A stretch of 64,000 nt of DNA from assembly GCA_022885665.1 (NCBI GenBank), contig JAGQDJ010000137.1:80577-144576 (forward strand), in the 5' to 3' direction. Both the position numbers and the translations under genes were made by a program. Within the stretch, counting starts at the first letter, position 1. Each line of letters opens with the position of its first letter. The notes beneath the pieces are model-generated. The model saw only the letters and a program-made list of their open reading frames with translations. It ran no database searches and was not told the origin of the DNA. Positions 1 to 13,615 of the stretch are shown piece after piece. The DNA comes from Triops longicaudatus. Lineage: Eukaryota; Arthropoda; Branchiopoda; Notostraca; Triopsidae.

Positions 1-3000
1 GTATCATGAACTCGTTCGCGTGACACAGTCCGACTCAACCGGAAGCCCAATACTTTCCGATCCAAAGTCCTGCCCCGTTCCCATTCCGTTCCCGGATAAT
101 ACAACGAAAACCTAGGCTGGGAACTAGCCTTGAACTTCTTATCGAAGTTGTCCATGCTTTTCGCACTTGATAAGCTGCTTACGGGACTTAGGATCCGGTG
201 TGATAAGTTGCTCGAAGACGAAACACCGGAACTGGAGCAGCTTGACGTGGTCGACGTAGGCGAAACAATCTGACGTCCAGGTTTCGGTATGGATTTCACT
301 TGCTAAATAACAAAAAAAGCATTACATACGTCCATGCATTAGTCACATAGCAACAAAGCATAATAGTCTAGCTCTGAATGTTTTGAAGTCTTTTAGGTTG
401 TTCGCTATTTTTTCGCCTTTACTTTTCTTAGTAATTACTGTATGCCTCTATTTTTAAAATATAATGTTTACTCTTGCAATATTAAATTTTTAATTTTTAA
501 TCTATACACATTTTATTTCTGTGGATTGGGCTGTGTGTTAATTTACTTCTTTTATCCTCACGTTTCTTAGATTGATATACGATTTTTCGTAATATTTTTA
601 GTTCGGAATTTACCTTGACGGGTACAGGTTTGTCTAACGGAGAAACTAGCCGCATATTCAAAATGTTTCGCGATTTGCGAATAAGTGTCACCACTTCCTC
701 ATGACTCGCCCATTTGACATCTCTATCCGCAATCCCGACAATCACGTCGCCTTCTTTCACGCCAGCCAACTGTAAACCGAGAACATGATACAATGCAGGA
801 TTGAAAACACCACAAAGATGAAATCACTTACATCAGCAATAGAGCCACCATCGACTCCTGCGATGATAACGGGGCCCTCGCCTCGTACGCTAAAACCGAA
901 ACCTTGGTCAGGTAATTTTTTCAATAAAGCATCCCTCGCAGCTGACCAGTGGTGTTTGCTAGAGAACAAAGACAACGGTCCGAGGGCCTTGAAAGGATCG
1001 GATACTTCGTATTGACCAAAATCCGGCTGTCCAAATGACAGTTGGAATTTGGTTGCGGCTAAAATTGAAACAAAAATTACGTTAACATGCGTTCACTGTG
1101 AAAAAGGTTGTAATATATACCTGTAACCGGTGGAGGATCCAAGGCATTGGATAAATCGGAATCACCTGTCAATTCTACATAAGCGTTCCAGGACGCTTCC
1201 CGAGAACGTGCTAAGACCGTGGTTAAATGTTCTCGCTTTTTCAATTCTCGACACATACGCTGTAATCTTTGTGCTTCTTCGTGGAGTAGGACGGCTTCCC
1301 TTAGATGGCATTTGGCTGTTTGACATTACGAAAATGGAAAGAATAAAAAATGTATGATAAAGAAAGTGTTTCGGAAAGAACGCCATGTGGAGAATTACCT
1401 AGCTGCATTTTCTCCACGTCGTCAACAGGAACCCGAATATCGGTCATGGTGCTATTCTTCCCTTGCGGCGGTACTTGACTATGCAAGGCGGCCAACGTAT
1501 CTCGTGCTTTCTTCAGCAACTGCCCGTTATGGCGCGCTAGGGCAAAACCCACCTGGAAGTGGGCCAATGCTTGGTAATGAGCCGTTTTCACCTGCACAAG
1601 GCCTAGCCACGGACCGGGGATGTAGTCACGCACCAACGGAACTGAAAAGGCAGTCTCCACTTGTCGATAACTTTGGCATACCTACATAACAAATCAAGAT
1701 TAAGCATCTGCATTCAAGGCCAAGTACGAAAACCTATTTATTCTAAATCTATCTTCGAAACAAAACGATTTTGAATCCCTACTAATTCATTAATCTTAAA
1801 GCTGTAAGCATGAGTGAATACCAAATGATAAATTACAGCAATATATAAACTAAAAATTGCCATTAACTTTCCATTGCCTAGAAAATATTTCTTTTAAAAA
1901 ATAGAATAACACAGATATTAAAAGTAATGTCTGGAAACAAAAATAACGTAGAAATGAAAGTATATACAAATTTCAAAATGAAAGAATCTACATGGATTAA
2001 TTTCCTATTAGGTTACCAACTGTTAATCAGACGAACCCACTCATTTGAAACCTATCGAAAAATTAGCATATGAATTCTCAAGACCGCGTTTCCTCAATCT
2101 GAAGAAGAAAAGGATTTGTTGGCTAATCATTCTTAGATTGTCAGTTTGCTAGCTTGAATAGGGGTTCCTCCGTCTACATTATCATAAAGGGCAAGGAGGA
2201 TTCTCGTCTCACTTGTGCAGCTTCTTGGGCTCTTTCAAATAACGCGTGCATGTCCTTTTCGTCTACGGTAAACTTTTCGTAAAGACATTCGCGTGCTTGG
2301 GCCATCATAAGTTGCACCATGGCGTCCAGTAATTCTGGCGATAAGTCCATCGAAGGGGCATTGGTGAAGTTGTCGATAATATACCGGAAGACGGCTGCTG
2401 CTCGCAAAAATTGATCAACTGCCGAGTCTAGGCCTGGTAGGGTGCTAGTACTGCGTCCGCGTTCTTGTCTCGCCCCCAATTGCGTATGCAAAGCCGCCAA
2501 GTTGAATAGAACGCAAGCTTTTTCGAAAGCCACAGTTCGTTGTGAACTTGGCACTCCAGTCAGTGAGTCATACCTTTGAAAGCAAGAAAGAAAAAACAAA
2601 TGAAAACAAGAGCACAAAATAAGAATGGGTTTCCACAAGAATGAACCAGTTGCTTTTACCATTCAAAAAAGATGGGTAGCGGTCGCTCAACCGAAAAGAA
2701 ACGCCTCTCCAAATAATACAATTGGTTATAGTACTCGTATAACAGCGTTATTCCCGCAGCATCTCGAGTTGGCGTTCTCATGGCCTGTCTGAGGTCTGAG
2801 AATTCGGCAATAGCCTCTTCGAAGTCTTCTTCCTTTTCATGATAATGCTCTCTGATGAAATCCTAGAACATCAAAGTCAAGATTAATGTAGAAAAAAGGA
2901 CGAGAACGGAATAAAAAAATGTTTACTTTTAAAGGTCCTTGGAAGTTGATTTCTTTGGTTTCTTTCAAACCCAACGGGATCATTGGGATGACTGCGTTCG

Positions 3001-5170
3001 TGTTCACATGTTCAGATTGGTACACCTCGACGGAACTGTTTAGCTCGGCTAATTGTTCTTTTAAAAGCTGTAGATTGGAGTTGACAAAGCTGAGCTCGAG
3101 AGCCACCGTTTCTCGCAATTTCTTGTTGGAAGTAGCTCTGTTTTAAGGAAGGAAGAAAAACGTAAACAGGAAAAGAGACATTAGGACTTGCCTTTTACAA
3201 ATTATAGAGAGCGATGGGGTGCGAAACGTACGAAAGGAGAATAAGTTTCAGCAGCTCCTTTAATTTTCCCACGTATCAGATTCGCACACACGCATTTGAA
3301 TTCTTTCCGAGAATTTGACATACAGTAAATACAAGGTGAACGTTCCGCCCGCTTAACATGATTTATACGACTTCTGGAAAGCTCGCTACGGTGGTGACAA
3401 CGAACAAGTGAATCGCATTTCTCAACGTCCATGCTTTCCCACGTGTCACGCTGATTTGCACACAGAAGCATACAAGACCTAAAGAATGCATCTACTACAC
3501 TAGGAAGAACAAGTCAACTAGTATCACTTGATTTCTGGTAGACATAAGGAACAGGTAAAAAAACAAGATTATTTGACGTGATAAAACCGAACTTGCGGGT
3601 TTGTCGTAAGGAAAAACGGGGCAACGACCAACACGGAAAATAGACAGTTATCTTAACGCGAGGAAAATGACAAGGTCCTTGCCTCCTTTTTATATTCGTT
3701 ACATATTTTAACTGTAATGTTGAGCAGGAAATTTACGTGAGATTTTAGTGCCTTGACAGATAATAGCGCTTCAACAAAATTTGTACAGGTCTGTTGACCA
3801 GAATATTTAAGTTTTTGCGTAATTTATAAGTCCAATCTTGTTATAGCGAAGCTTCCCGTAACGAACTCTCGGCTATAGGGAACGGGTCGTAAGGCCCCGA
3901 CTTAACGAATATACAGTCAAAACGTATGATATAACGAACATTAGGTATACAAAACGGTTTTTGTCCCTAAGAGGTTCATCATAAAGACTCTGCTGTAGTT
4001 AAGGCCCTAGTATGCACAAACCCCTTACGGGTGAATAACATGGGACTTTTCAGATATCATGCTGGGAAAATGGTTCAAAAATCAAAGAAATTGTTGTGAC
4101 AGTAACGTTGGCGTTGCAGTTACCTAGTGCACGAATTTGAGATTTTGTTCAAAAATGCTTTTTATAAATTTGTAAATTACGGTTGAATTTTGCTACCTTT
4201 TATTATGCGGAAAAATGAAAATCAGGCAAACAATATCGTAATCATGTTCACATGTGCATTTATTGGTTTCGAACATTACAAGCGAAAAAGAACGCTAGCA
4301 CTCATTCCGTACTCCCTTCCTACAAAAGCAACTAATTGTGGCGACAACTAGTTCAATTCTGTACTACTTTTTAACGAACAATGTTTTATTTCAAGGATGG
4401 CTATTTGCTACGCCAATAAACTAATAAAGTGTGCATAATATTAGTTTTACGACTTTTGTGTTTTGCACTTTGTGTTAAGCTTTTAATCTAGAAATATAAG
4501 AATTTGCATTCTGGAACGATTTGGATGTTTGAATTACTTTTGGATTAATCTTCCAAAGTTTCGTAGGAAAACCAGTGAAAGGCGAAGTAGAAATATTCAC
4601 AGGATAAAAAGGTATTAACGGGAATAAGGACGTCATTAGTGAAACACCGGACGAATGATGAAAGACTGGACTATTAACGAAAACATTATTTCACGTAAAA
4701 GGTCCGTCACGGTGTATGTGGCCTTAAACCACTTAGATATTTAGATATATTACACTGCCATGTTGTTGCTAAATAATGGTAATGTAAAGAAACTTCGATG
4801 CCGTTTTTTTGGATGATCACAAGCCAGATCTGTAGTTTTGACCATAGCATTTGCCTGTCGACGGTTGTGGTCCACAGCAGTAGGTATTTGGATTGCAACA
4901 ACAGATGTTGGGTAGTAAAATGTCGTGACAAAACGCAAGTCTTTCGACCGTAAAACGACAACCCAGTCACGATCAAGGTCACATTTCTTTTAACACTGAT
5001 CCATAGAAATATAAATTGAACTATACACAAAGCGGCGCTTTGGCCGGTACTAACCTGAACAAATTCTCTGCTCCGGCCCGTAACCGCAATTCTTTATTAA
5101 TTTCTTGGTTTAACTTGGCCCGTTTCGTTTGCAATTTGGATCTGCAGGTCGCCGCGCGCGGGTCACAGCC
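1..5170 (-). CDS. RHPN: Rhophilin (HR1-BRO1-PDZ Rho effector), partial at both ends
   Basis: Rho-GTP-binding scaffold. I assembled coding exons 5055..5170, 2927..3137, 2660..2862, 2213..2573, 1399..1681, 1121..1315, 832..1058, 614..769 and <1..302; all phases agree. Domain order is an HR1 coiled coil (RSKLQTKRAKLNQEINKEL and LRETVALELSFVNSNLQ), a BRO1 domain spanning 2862 down to about 1121 (WYDSLTG, AFEKACVLFNLAALHTQ) and a PDZ domain at about 614-975 (GFGFSVRG, KEGDVIVGI). A Ser-rich tail follows and runs off the left edge. The HR1 exon starts in phase 0 at 5170 with GCDP, the usual rhophilin position, so the exon carrying the start codon lies upstream and was not found. Intron 3138-5054 is long (1.9 kb) and holds a transposon remnant; most other introns are short. 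In the family, HR1 binds active Rho, BRO1 resembles that of Alix, and PDZ binds C-terminal ligands. Identity is very secure; termini are incomplete. Confidence 0.93.
3830..3997. mobile_element. pogo/Tigger-like (Tc1-mariner) terminal fragment
   Basis: Inside the long rhophilin intron. Read on the minus strand from 3997 it begins TACAGCAGAGTCTTTATGA and continues with GAACCTCTTAGGGAC, followed by several copies of ATAACGAA-type words. This resembles the terminal inverted repeats of pogo/Tigger DNA transposons. Only one end is clear, no transposase is visible, and no target duplication was established. Left boundary is approximate. Confidence 0.4.
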
Positions 5171-8100
5171 CTGACAAATAAAAACAAGGAAAATGTCACC
5201 ATAATTCTTTTTGAAAAAATATAGAATTAAAGGAAATGAATAAAATGCAAAACCGAAAAGGCGTCGACAACGACTTATCTCGACATAACAAGGAATTCAA
5301 AACTAATGAATAACCTAAAAGAATGCTCACGAGTGGTTTTTCTACCTCAATTGTTAAAATGTTAACACATAAAAACCACTGATGTTCCCAATTCGATTTC
5401 CCACCCCTATTTCCTTCAGGGGACTGTAATCCCGATTGGATCTCAAGCTCTCTCTTTTCTACGCCGTCTTCATTGAAAACAATCGATAGCAACCTTTAAC
5501 TTTGCAAAAGCTTTGCAGTATGGCAAGCCACCCGCAAAACCCACCACAAACCGTTTTCCCAGGAAAATTAAGTAGTTATTTTGGGAAAACCGCGACGAAA
5601 AGAAAAAAATTGCTCACCCGACGAGTGGCCCTATTCTGGGCTTTTAAGACGGCCACATGTGCCATTTTGAGGCTAACAAAACAATTAGGTCCATACACTA
5701 CGACACTTAGCCACGTTTAATTCCAGGTAAACACCAAGTTGCGTCTAATAGATCCGGTATTGTGGATGCAATTTCCCTTGAAGAGAGAACAGGTTTGCGA
5801 ATTCTCACCAAGTATCCCCCAACCAACGTTGTCCACCTTTTACCCACATGTGATGTTAATCTTCAATCCAACGACCCCTTTACACACTTGGCATGCTGCT
5901 CTCAATGCCAGCCTGCGTGCGTGAAGCCAGGGGAGAGTGGGCCTGACATTTTCTCCTTTCCACGAGATGCTGCAAGGCAACAATTATCTTTTTATCATTT
6001 TTTTCTTTCAGTTACACCAGGAAAATAGGGCTTATCCAATGTTTGGGAGCGTTGGCCGAAACAATTCCTCGTTTGAGTTCTTCTTAAAGGATTCTTTTTC
6101 AAGAAGGTTGACACAGCATCTTTTTGAAGGTTTCGTGACAATGACAAATATCAAAATTTCTATTCAATATTTAATCACTTTTTAGTCAATCCAAAATATA
6201 GAGTCGACATGTCCCTTAAATTATTTACGTTTATAAGGTAGGTAGGACTTTTACAACCGCATGCATTTAAAGAACGAATAAGGAAAAAAGTTTAAAGATT
6301 GAGGTCAGAGTGAAGAAAACCAAGAGGCTTCTTTAGCTGCGAGTAGCTTTAAAGCCCCTAAAGCTGTCTATTTTTTTCGGTTTTTGATCCTGAATCTCCC
6401 GTAATAAGGCCACTGCTGTAAAGCGAGTTGATTTCAATGCTCGGCGCGCGTTTATTTGAGATGGCTGTCGCGCAACTTGTGATTAAACCGGATGTTTTAA
6501 CCGTTGTTGGCAATTTGAAACAAGAATACGTGACAACAACCAACACGCGTTAGTTATTTCCAGTCAACTCGGAATAACCAAAGGAATCAAGTTGATTTGA
6601 ATGTTAACCGGTTTCGCTTTGGTGACATGATAACTGCGGACATATCTCTTTAAATATCTTTGGGTTAAAGAGACAGCATTAAAAAAAGGACGACTGCCGT
6701 AAATATTTGACCTTCACCGCGAAAAATGCCGGACTTTTGACCCCATACTATGCAATACTCCAGGGGTTAATTAACGTTACATTCATTAGGTGCGATATAG
6801 TAACTGCCAACAACGAGAACACAACGCTTCCCAAACAATTCGATAAGCACTGTTAATCCTTGGTAATAATCCAATAAACTTACAAACACTTTCCAAGAGT
6901 TTATTTAGCGTTTCAGGAGGATTTGTTATAGAAACTGAACGTAGAAATGCTACACGCAAGGGACAACACAAGCACTTCCCGCTAGCGTGGTAGAAACTCA
7001 ACTATGACAATCTAAACTCAGCACTGCCTATGCCAACGCTGTAGAAGACCCCAACAACGTCCAGGTGAGTGGCCGCCACCTGCATCTGACATTAGTTGTA
7101 TATACGTTGGACATCCCTATGGAAAAGGTGGTTTGGTCTATAGGGAGACAAGGATGGAGCACAGCGGCCACAGCCATGCTAAACAGCGTAAGGTTTACAC
7201 CTGGCATGGCCAGAACCTATAGCCTGCAGCTACAACTTGCTGGTTCATTAATTTGCCTGAGAAAATCGTGAACGACACAGAATCCCTAAAATTCAATCAC
7301 TTTTTCTTTTCTTAACGGCGGTGGAGGTGAAACAAACCTGAATGAAGAACGAAAAGATGCGATCCTTTGTTTCACTTTTATTAGGAGTCTATTGTTGGGG
7401 CTGGGTAACAGAGGAAGTGGTGACGCCGGAAGTGTTATCTTTAACTACCGAAAAAAAAGTAAAAAAGGATGATACGTTTGATGGAGGAGGGAGTTCTGAG
7501 AAGGACCCGCCAACATGCAAATGGTAAATGTCACGAGCACACGCATCAGTATGGAATTTTCCTGATCACTCTTGCGTGATACCCACCTCCCTTCCCAACT
7601 ATTAGCAGATATCCCACGTTGTAAACATATTTACAGCTATTTTTGTTCGGAAGTAGTGAAGGGATTGTAAAGCGCTTTTTATAGTAAATGACGTTTATTA
7701 ATCGAAGGCTATTCGTTGCACTCTAATAACGAAGTATTTTTAGGGCTGGGGAAATTATGGGAACTGTGAACCGTGTACAATGGAATTACACACACTCTCG
7801 ACAGTAAGAAAAAGGAAAGTTATGAGAAACTATGGTCTCCCGATTGGCCAATTGAGTAACTGAAAGTTGACAGAACATGGTAATCAAATAGTTTTAAAAC
7901 GCTATGATTTGGCCTCTGGAGTATAAAAGAAAGGAAAAGTCCGACATTCTTCATTGGTTTCAATGGACTGTTCCGGAACTGATTGAGAAGAGAAATTCCA
8001 TTTTGTAAATAATCTTCCCCCCCCCCCTCCCAATCCTCTGTTCGGAACGACTAAGAGACTGTCCGTTATTACAAAAGACGAAAACTAGTACAGGGCGTGA

Positions 8101-11100
8101 TTTTTTTTATTTTCTTTTAAGGCACCTTAAATATAGCATTTATTTTTAGAATTTTCATGATTACGTTGGAGCTTTCTTCGGAAGAATAATAGCTCCTAAC
8201 AATTGACAAAACAGCGCTCGAGAATCCGAAAGGAAAACGCAATTCTGCAGCATAAAGTGAGCAATGAACCACAGAACGAAATCCGAGCTTTCCGACTAGG
8301 GAAACTGCACAAGGGAAATGACATAAAAAAGGACGCTCCTGGATGTCCAAGACCGTTTTTTCCCACCGGGTTTCTGTTCCGCGGCCAGTAACGCGATACG
8401 CAATTTTATGTCTTCCTTCACTTATTTTCCATACACCCATGATCCCTATTCACCCAAGCCTTTCCATGGACTACAAGCTTTCTTTAACTTGCTATTGCTT
8501 TTTCATTACCCCTTTTTCATTCCTTCGAAAGAAATGTGCTCTTACATTAAAAAACGCTAGGGCGTTTGTTAATTAAGGTAGGAGAAAGCAGCGCGCCCTG
8601 TAAGCTGTTTTACCCTACATTTTAACATTGTAGCAGAGAAAGTCCCAAGCGAAAGAGTGTCTTGACCCTTCTGGACTTTTTTGAACGTGGGTTTTTTTCT
8701 CTTGTGGTTTGAGCAGAACCTGTTCTTCCCCCTTGTCAACAAGTTTTTACGCTAACGTATCCAGGTCGCTAGGGTCTCCGGAACTTACAATAGCTTCTCC
8801 TTTCGAGAATGTGTGCTTTTTTTTTTAAACGCATAGAGAGAAGTTTTGGTCACCCGAAAAGGTTCCCCAAACACAGACGCCTGGAAGTTACGCAGTCACA
8901 CCGCTCCAAGAATGCAACACTCCCCGCTTGAGAAACTAGGCCGGAATTTTCCCCTTGGATACACTTAGCGATTTACATGATAAATAAAAGTTATTGACAA
9001 AACGCACGGTATTTAGAAACGAAAAGTGAACTTACAACGCGTATAAACCTCGACTTTCCTAACACGTACAGTACAGGCATACTTCTCACGCAACTACAAT
9101 GCAATTGGCTGAGCTTCGAAATGTAGGTTTCGCACACTGAATTTTAAGATTTCCATACACGGATTGTTTTGTTTTTCCACGGTCCATTCGCGCGGACTGA
9201 CTACAGTAAACAACACACGGACTGACCAATGTTTACTGTATTTCTTGATATATAAATAAACCGTAATTCCTAGAACAAGATTAGCCAAGTTGGGTACAGC
9301 AGGTAGAAAGCCAACCTTCGCTGAATGCAGGTAAAGGTCGTTTCTTATACATTCCACCTTTCCGCCCTTTTTTCGTCTTATCCCGAAAGACAACGCGTGT
9401 CTTCTTTTATACTCCCACGGCGCATTTTTTGCGGATATTTTAATTCTCTTACGACAAAAATACCACTGTAATTAGACCTCGAAATAGTAATTATAATTTC
9501 ATTTGAAATTCCCGGTGACAAGATTGCTTCTAGATTCCTCTTTTAATTTAAGAATGTAAGGTTATTCTTGTCATTGCGTTTATTCAGTCGAACATGAATC
9601 TCAATATTCATTCAAACTCCTGTAGTGTCGCTTCCAATAGGGAATACAATCTTTGATAATGACTTTAGGGCTTCGCGCGCCGCCGTGAAAAGAAAGTTTG
9701 AGAACTGGACGGTGGTTAACGCCCCCGGCTTTTCCGCCTGGTAAATATTAAGCCCCACGCGTTACTAACACCGATACCTCGTTAATGAGAAACGTGAAAA
9801 GACACACGGTGTTCGGAATCCTTGGGTCCGGGTCTCGGTGCCGTAAGCTTCGTTTTTAACCCCTACCTACGCGCCATTTGCTGCGTCACATCATCTCTCA
9901 TCACTTGTTTCTTTATCGTAGTAATACCAGCTGTCCGAAAACCCTTTGAAGAAGGCAGCAACTGAAGGTCACTTTTCCGTTTGACATTGAAAAACCCATG
10001 AACAAATGCTTCTCGTGCGTAAGAATAAACAACAAAACTTAATCTTTCGCTTTCATAATCACGAGCATACAATGTGTATATTTTTAAAAATTAAATTACA
10101 TATTCAGACCCCTAAAAAATACAGAACATAAAAAACTGCATTTTTCTGAGAAATCCTGCGTGTTTTAATCTAGATTAAAGCATTCTATTGCAAAATCTTT
10201 TGTATCTCACTCAGAAATAATTTTAAACATGCATATGATACAATAACGTTAATTTTTAGGTTAATTGGTGAAAACTCTTCGAAAATATATTTCCCTGGGT
10301 TTAGTTTAACAGTTATGGATTCGTATTATAATAAGACACCAGTACGTTTGTAATTTTAAATTGAATAACTGATTATGACTTCTTATATAGCCTACTCTGT
10401 TTTGCTTTTCCTGCTGTGTTAAATAATTTCATTGTTAATTTATTTCAACATTAATTTTCAGTTTTAACTAATTTCAACTATTTATTTAAAACTAATTTAT
10501 TCAAGGTTAAGTAATTGGCGGTGTTATTTTGGGAGTTTAAACCGAATCTGTCTAGTTTATTTTTTTAAAAAACTATGTTACGGAAACAGTGCTTCGCTTG
10601 ACTTGGTTTTCCTGCAAAACGGGGTTCCTTTGCAGTTGAAACCGCTAATAGCGAAGGAGTTTCCCCATTAACGTTAATGACGGTAATGACATACATTATT
10701 CGTTCTACCCTAAACGGAAAAAAAACGCTTGAATTATATAACTCCTTTAAAACAGAACAGGAGTACAAGTGGCTGGTAGCCTTGGCCTAATAGTATCGAA
10801 CAGTTAGAACAACTTTGCAGCTCAAATGTAGCGGAAAACGTAGGCAGGTTACACGTCCTTACACTTTAGTGAGAGACAAACGTCAAGTTTCTCACAACTC
10901 TTGTGAAAGAGCGAACGAGAAACAGAAGCAGAGTCACAACAGAAAAAGGGGAAAAAAAATAGTAAACTAGGCTAATATCGGTATTTCGTGTCCCTTTCAA
11001 CTGAAAACCGAAACCCACCCACCCTGCAGCATAGGCCCTTTTAGCTTTAAACCCATTAAAAGTCGTTTTCGGACCTTTCTAAACCGCTACAGAATGCCTG

Positions 11101-11631
11101 GGAGTCTTTAAGTGGAAAAGCCAACATAATAAAGTAGTTCATAAAACTTGCTATATGCTCTGCCACGCTAGTTTAGCTGCTCAACGAAGCCCAATGGAGA
11201 GCAAAGGCCACGAAGTTGGTTTCCGAATTATCATTTCGCTCCCCAAATAGGCACAATGAGCAAACTGAGCTTATCTGACCAGAAAAGAGCAGTGGTTCTA
11301 CTAATTTTATTACCATGGACTGCAATCATTACGGGCTAATAAACGGAAACCGAGATGAGGAAACAAGTTGGTATTGGCGTCATAGCGAATGAACAGGCGC
11401 GATGTGTACAGCACATTACGAGTATGTATCTGTATAGTACACAATACGCATTTATTTTGTGACGCCGGCCTTGGCTCAGTTTCAAACTTCTGGCTGTCGA
11501 CTGACACCTGTGCACTCAAAGGAATTGCTCCGGTGCGATTTCAAGGCTCTTCCCAATTAGCCCCATGATTAAGATCTCTTGACATGAAAACATCGATAAC
11601 TAAAAACAATTTCAGAGAAGATATAGAACTT
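5171..11631. other. Gene-poor stretch, probable upstream intron of rhophilin
   Basis: About 6.5 kb with only short open frames that I judge random. No protein family, tRNA or clear repeat was recognised. The missing first exon or exons and promoter of rhophilin must lie here or further right, because the first recognised exon begins mid-protein at 5170. Confidence 0.5.
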
Positions 11632-12108
11632 ACCACCGCTGCTCTCTTGAAATACGATTCCGCTGTATCCAATTCACCTATACAAACCGAGCGAGCCCGG
11701 TTTTGGCTATTTCGCACTGAATCTCTGCCTTCTACAGGCATGATGACAGTATGATGTAGTATAAAAATGGTGAGCACTGTACTGTACGGAAACTAACACA
11801 TTATAATAAGGTTGCGGTATTAGCAATGAAGCCTTAGAACTTTCCGGACACGATAAGGCTGAAACAACTCCGAGTGGTTCAATTAAGATTGTTGGTGACG
11901 CGCTAGCAAATCGTAGGAATCCGTCACGATAGAATGCTTGCTCTTGACTGCCTTTACGCTCCCAGAATGCCGCACGAACCAGAGCACCTCTTCGTCCTAA
12001 GGCGTCCACGGCGTCCTTTGGCCTGCGGGTGGGCGGGACGATATTGCCTTCCCACGAGGCGTCCGAGACCAGAAAGAAAAAGAAGAAAATAAACGGGAAA
12101 CGGCCCAT
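11632..12108 (-). CDS. Weak candidate exons, secreted TPR-like protein
   Basis: Two neighbouring minus-strand pieces look more protein-like than their surroundings. The first opens with ATG at 12108 and encodes a Phe-rich hydrophobic start (MGRFPFIFFFFFLVSDA) that could be a signal peptide, then an Ala/Arg-rich segment to about 11860. The second, about 11632-11680, lies between a plausible acceptor (TTTGTATAG) and a strong donor (GTAAGT), and encodes ELDTAESYFKRAAV, which has the spacing of a TPR helix pair. I could not link the two exons or find the rest of the gene. It may be a real small or partial gene, or chance. Confidence 0.2.
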
Positions 12109-13615
12109 TCGAAGACCAAGTGAAGGATTTAATTCGATGCAAGTTCATTTGCTCAGGCCAAAAGGTTAAACGACTTCCAATCTCCTTGGCGTGAAATTAA
12201 ATGTCTCTTGGAAACGACCATGGAAGAACACGTGAACTTAACGGGTGCTGCGTGGCCCTTTACACTGTTAGTAAGTAAAACGTGACAAAAAGTCTGCCAT
12301 GCTAATTAGATTGCAGGAATATGACTTCGACCCCTTGCACCCTTTCTTTGCCTTATTAAGCCACTTAACTGAGTTGCAAATGAGACCATGAAGAATAAAG
12401 TTATGCGTGCGGTGTGAGTTTGCACATTTTATGCAGATGTTAATTATCCTATGAAACAATGCTACATTGCTGGGACTTTGCAAAGTCAGGTTACAAAGAC
12501 ACCACAGTGACCTCATAGGGGAACAATTCCAATTCTTTCCTCTATACGTGCCAGTAACGTTTGATATTGCATAGATCACAATTTGCTTGCGGAACATTTG
12601 CCGATAACATAAGTAGTACGCAACACGACAAGGACTTCCGACAATAAATTACGACGTATTAGGCTAACACTGATATCTTCATCTAATGTAATGATAGATA
12701 ACTTTTCGGACAACTTTTAAGCGGGAATAAAGCTGAGACTTCAATTATTCTTTTAAATACATGCAATTTCTGTCGACAAACGGACGATTTGCATTCGTTC
12801 ATCTTTCATTAACAATACATGTGATAATACACAAAACCGACATACGCTTTTATTTATTTCTAAATCATTCTAGTTTTGGGGTGCGTTTTATTTGGTAGAA
12901 AATTAGCGACTAGAACTTTAAATAATGATGTGAAGTGTCGTAAAACAGGCAAATCTCGTTATAATCTCCTCACATTAAGCAAAAATAATGTATCCTGAGT
13001 TCGTTATGTCAGAATTTGTTTCCACTTACATAATTCGGATCACATTTGTCAATTATAGGCGACAGTTAGCTTTAAAAGGTTTGCTATAATATACTCTTGT
13101 TCTGAGGATTTTCATGAATGAAGATATTAATAAAATTTTACAACGGTTGTAAGTTTTGATAATGTATTGCATTTGAAGGTTATGAGTCACAGGTCATACG
13201 TAACCCCCGCATGAAATTCAAATTTCCTCATCAGCGTTCCAGCCAAGCTAATGCGTGCCGGAAAGGTGCACAACAAACAGGTAGACTTAGGATGGGGAGA
13301 AGGGTGATTACTGAAGCATGACGGCAGAATCGATCCATAGCTTTAAATATACACAGGGCCTACCCCGTCGCAGCAATGTTTTCTAATGCTTGTATTCCAT
13401 GTAATGCTCGCAGCTTTTCAGAACAATAGCAGACACAACAGCTAAACTTTCTTTATCGTTTACCTTGCCTTCCACTCGCCTCCGCCCCTAAAATCAGCCC
13501 TACTGAGTAACAAGGAAACGCTTGAGGAAGAATTAATATGCAGTGGATAGAAGGAAAAACGGAACGCATAAGTTTTCATATGCCAAGCTTGAAACGTGAT
13601 CCGTTACATATTTTC
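12109..13615. other. Intergenic DNA downstream of DDX1
   Basis: AT-rich sequence between the weak candidate exons and the DDX1 stop codon. No convincing open frame, RNA gene or repeat was recognised on either strand. Confidence 0.5.

Noticed and set aside
5739..6028. Overlapping plus-strand open frames as a small gene
   Set aside because: No signal peptide, domain, codon bias or splice context; composition is that of the surrounding noncoding DNA.
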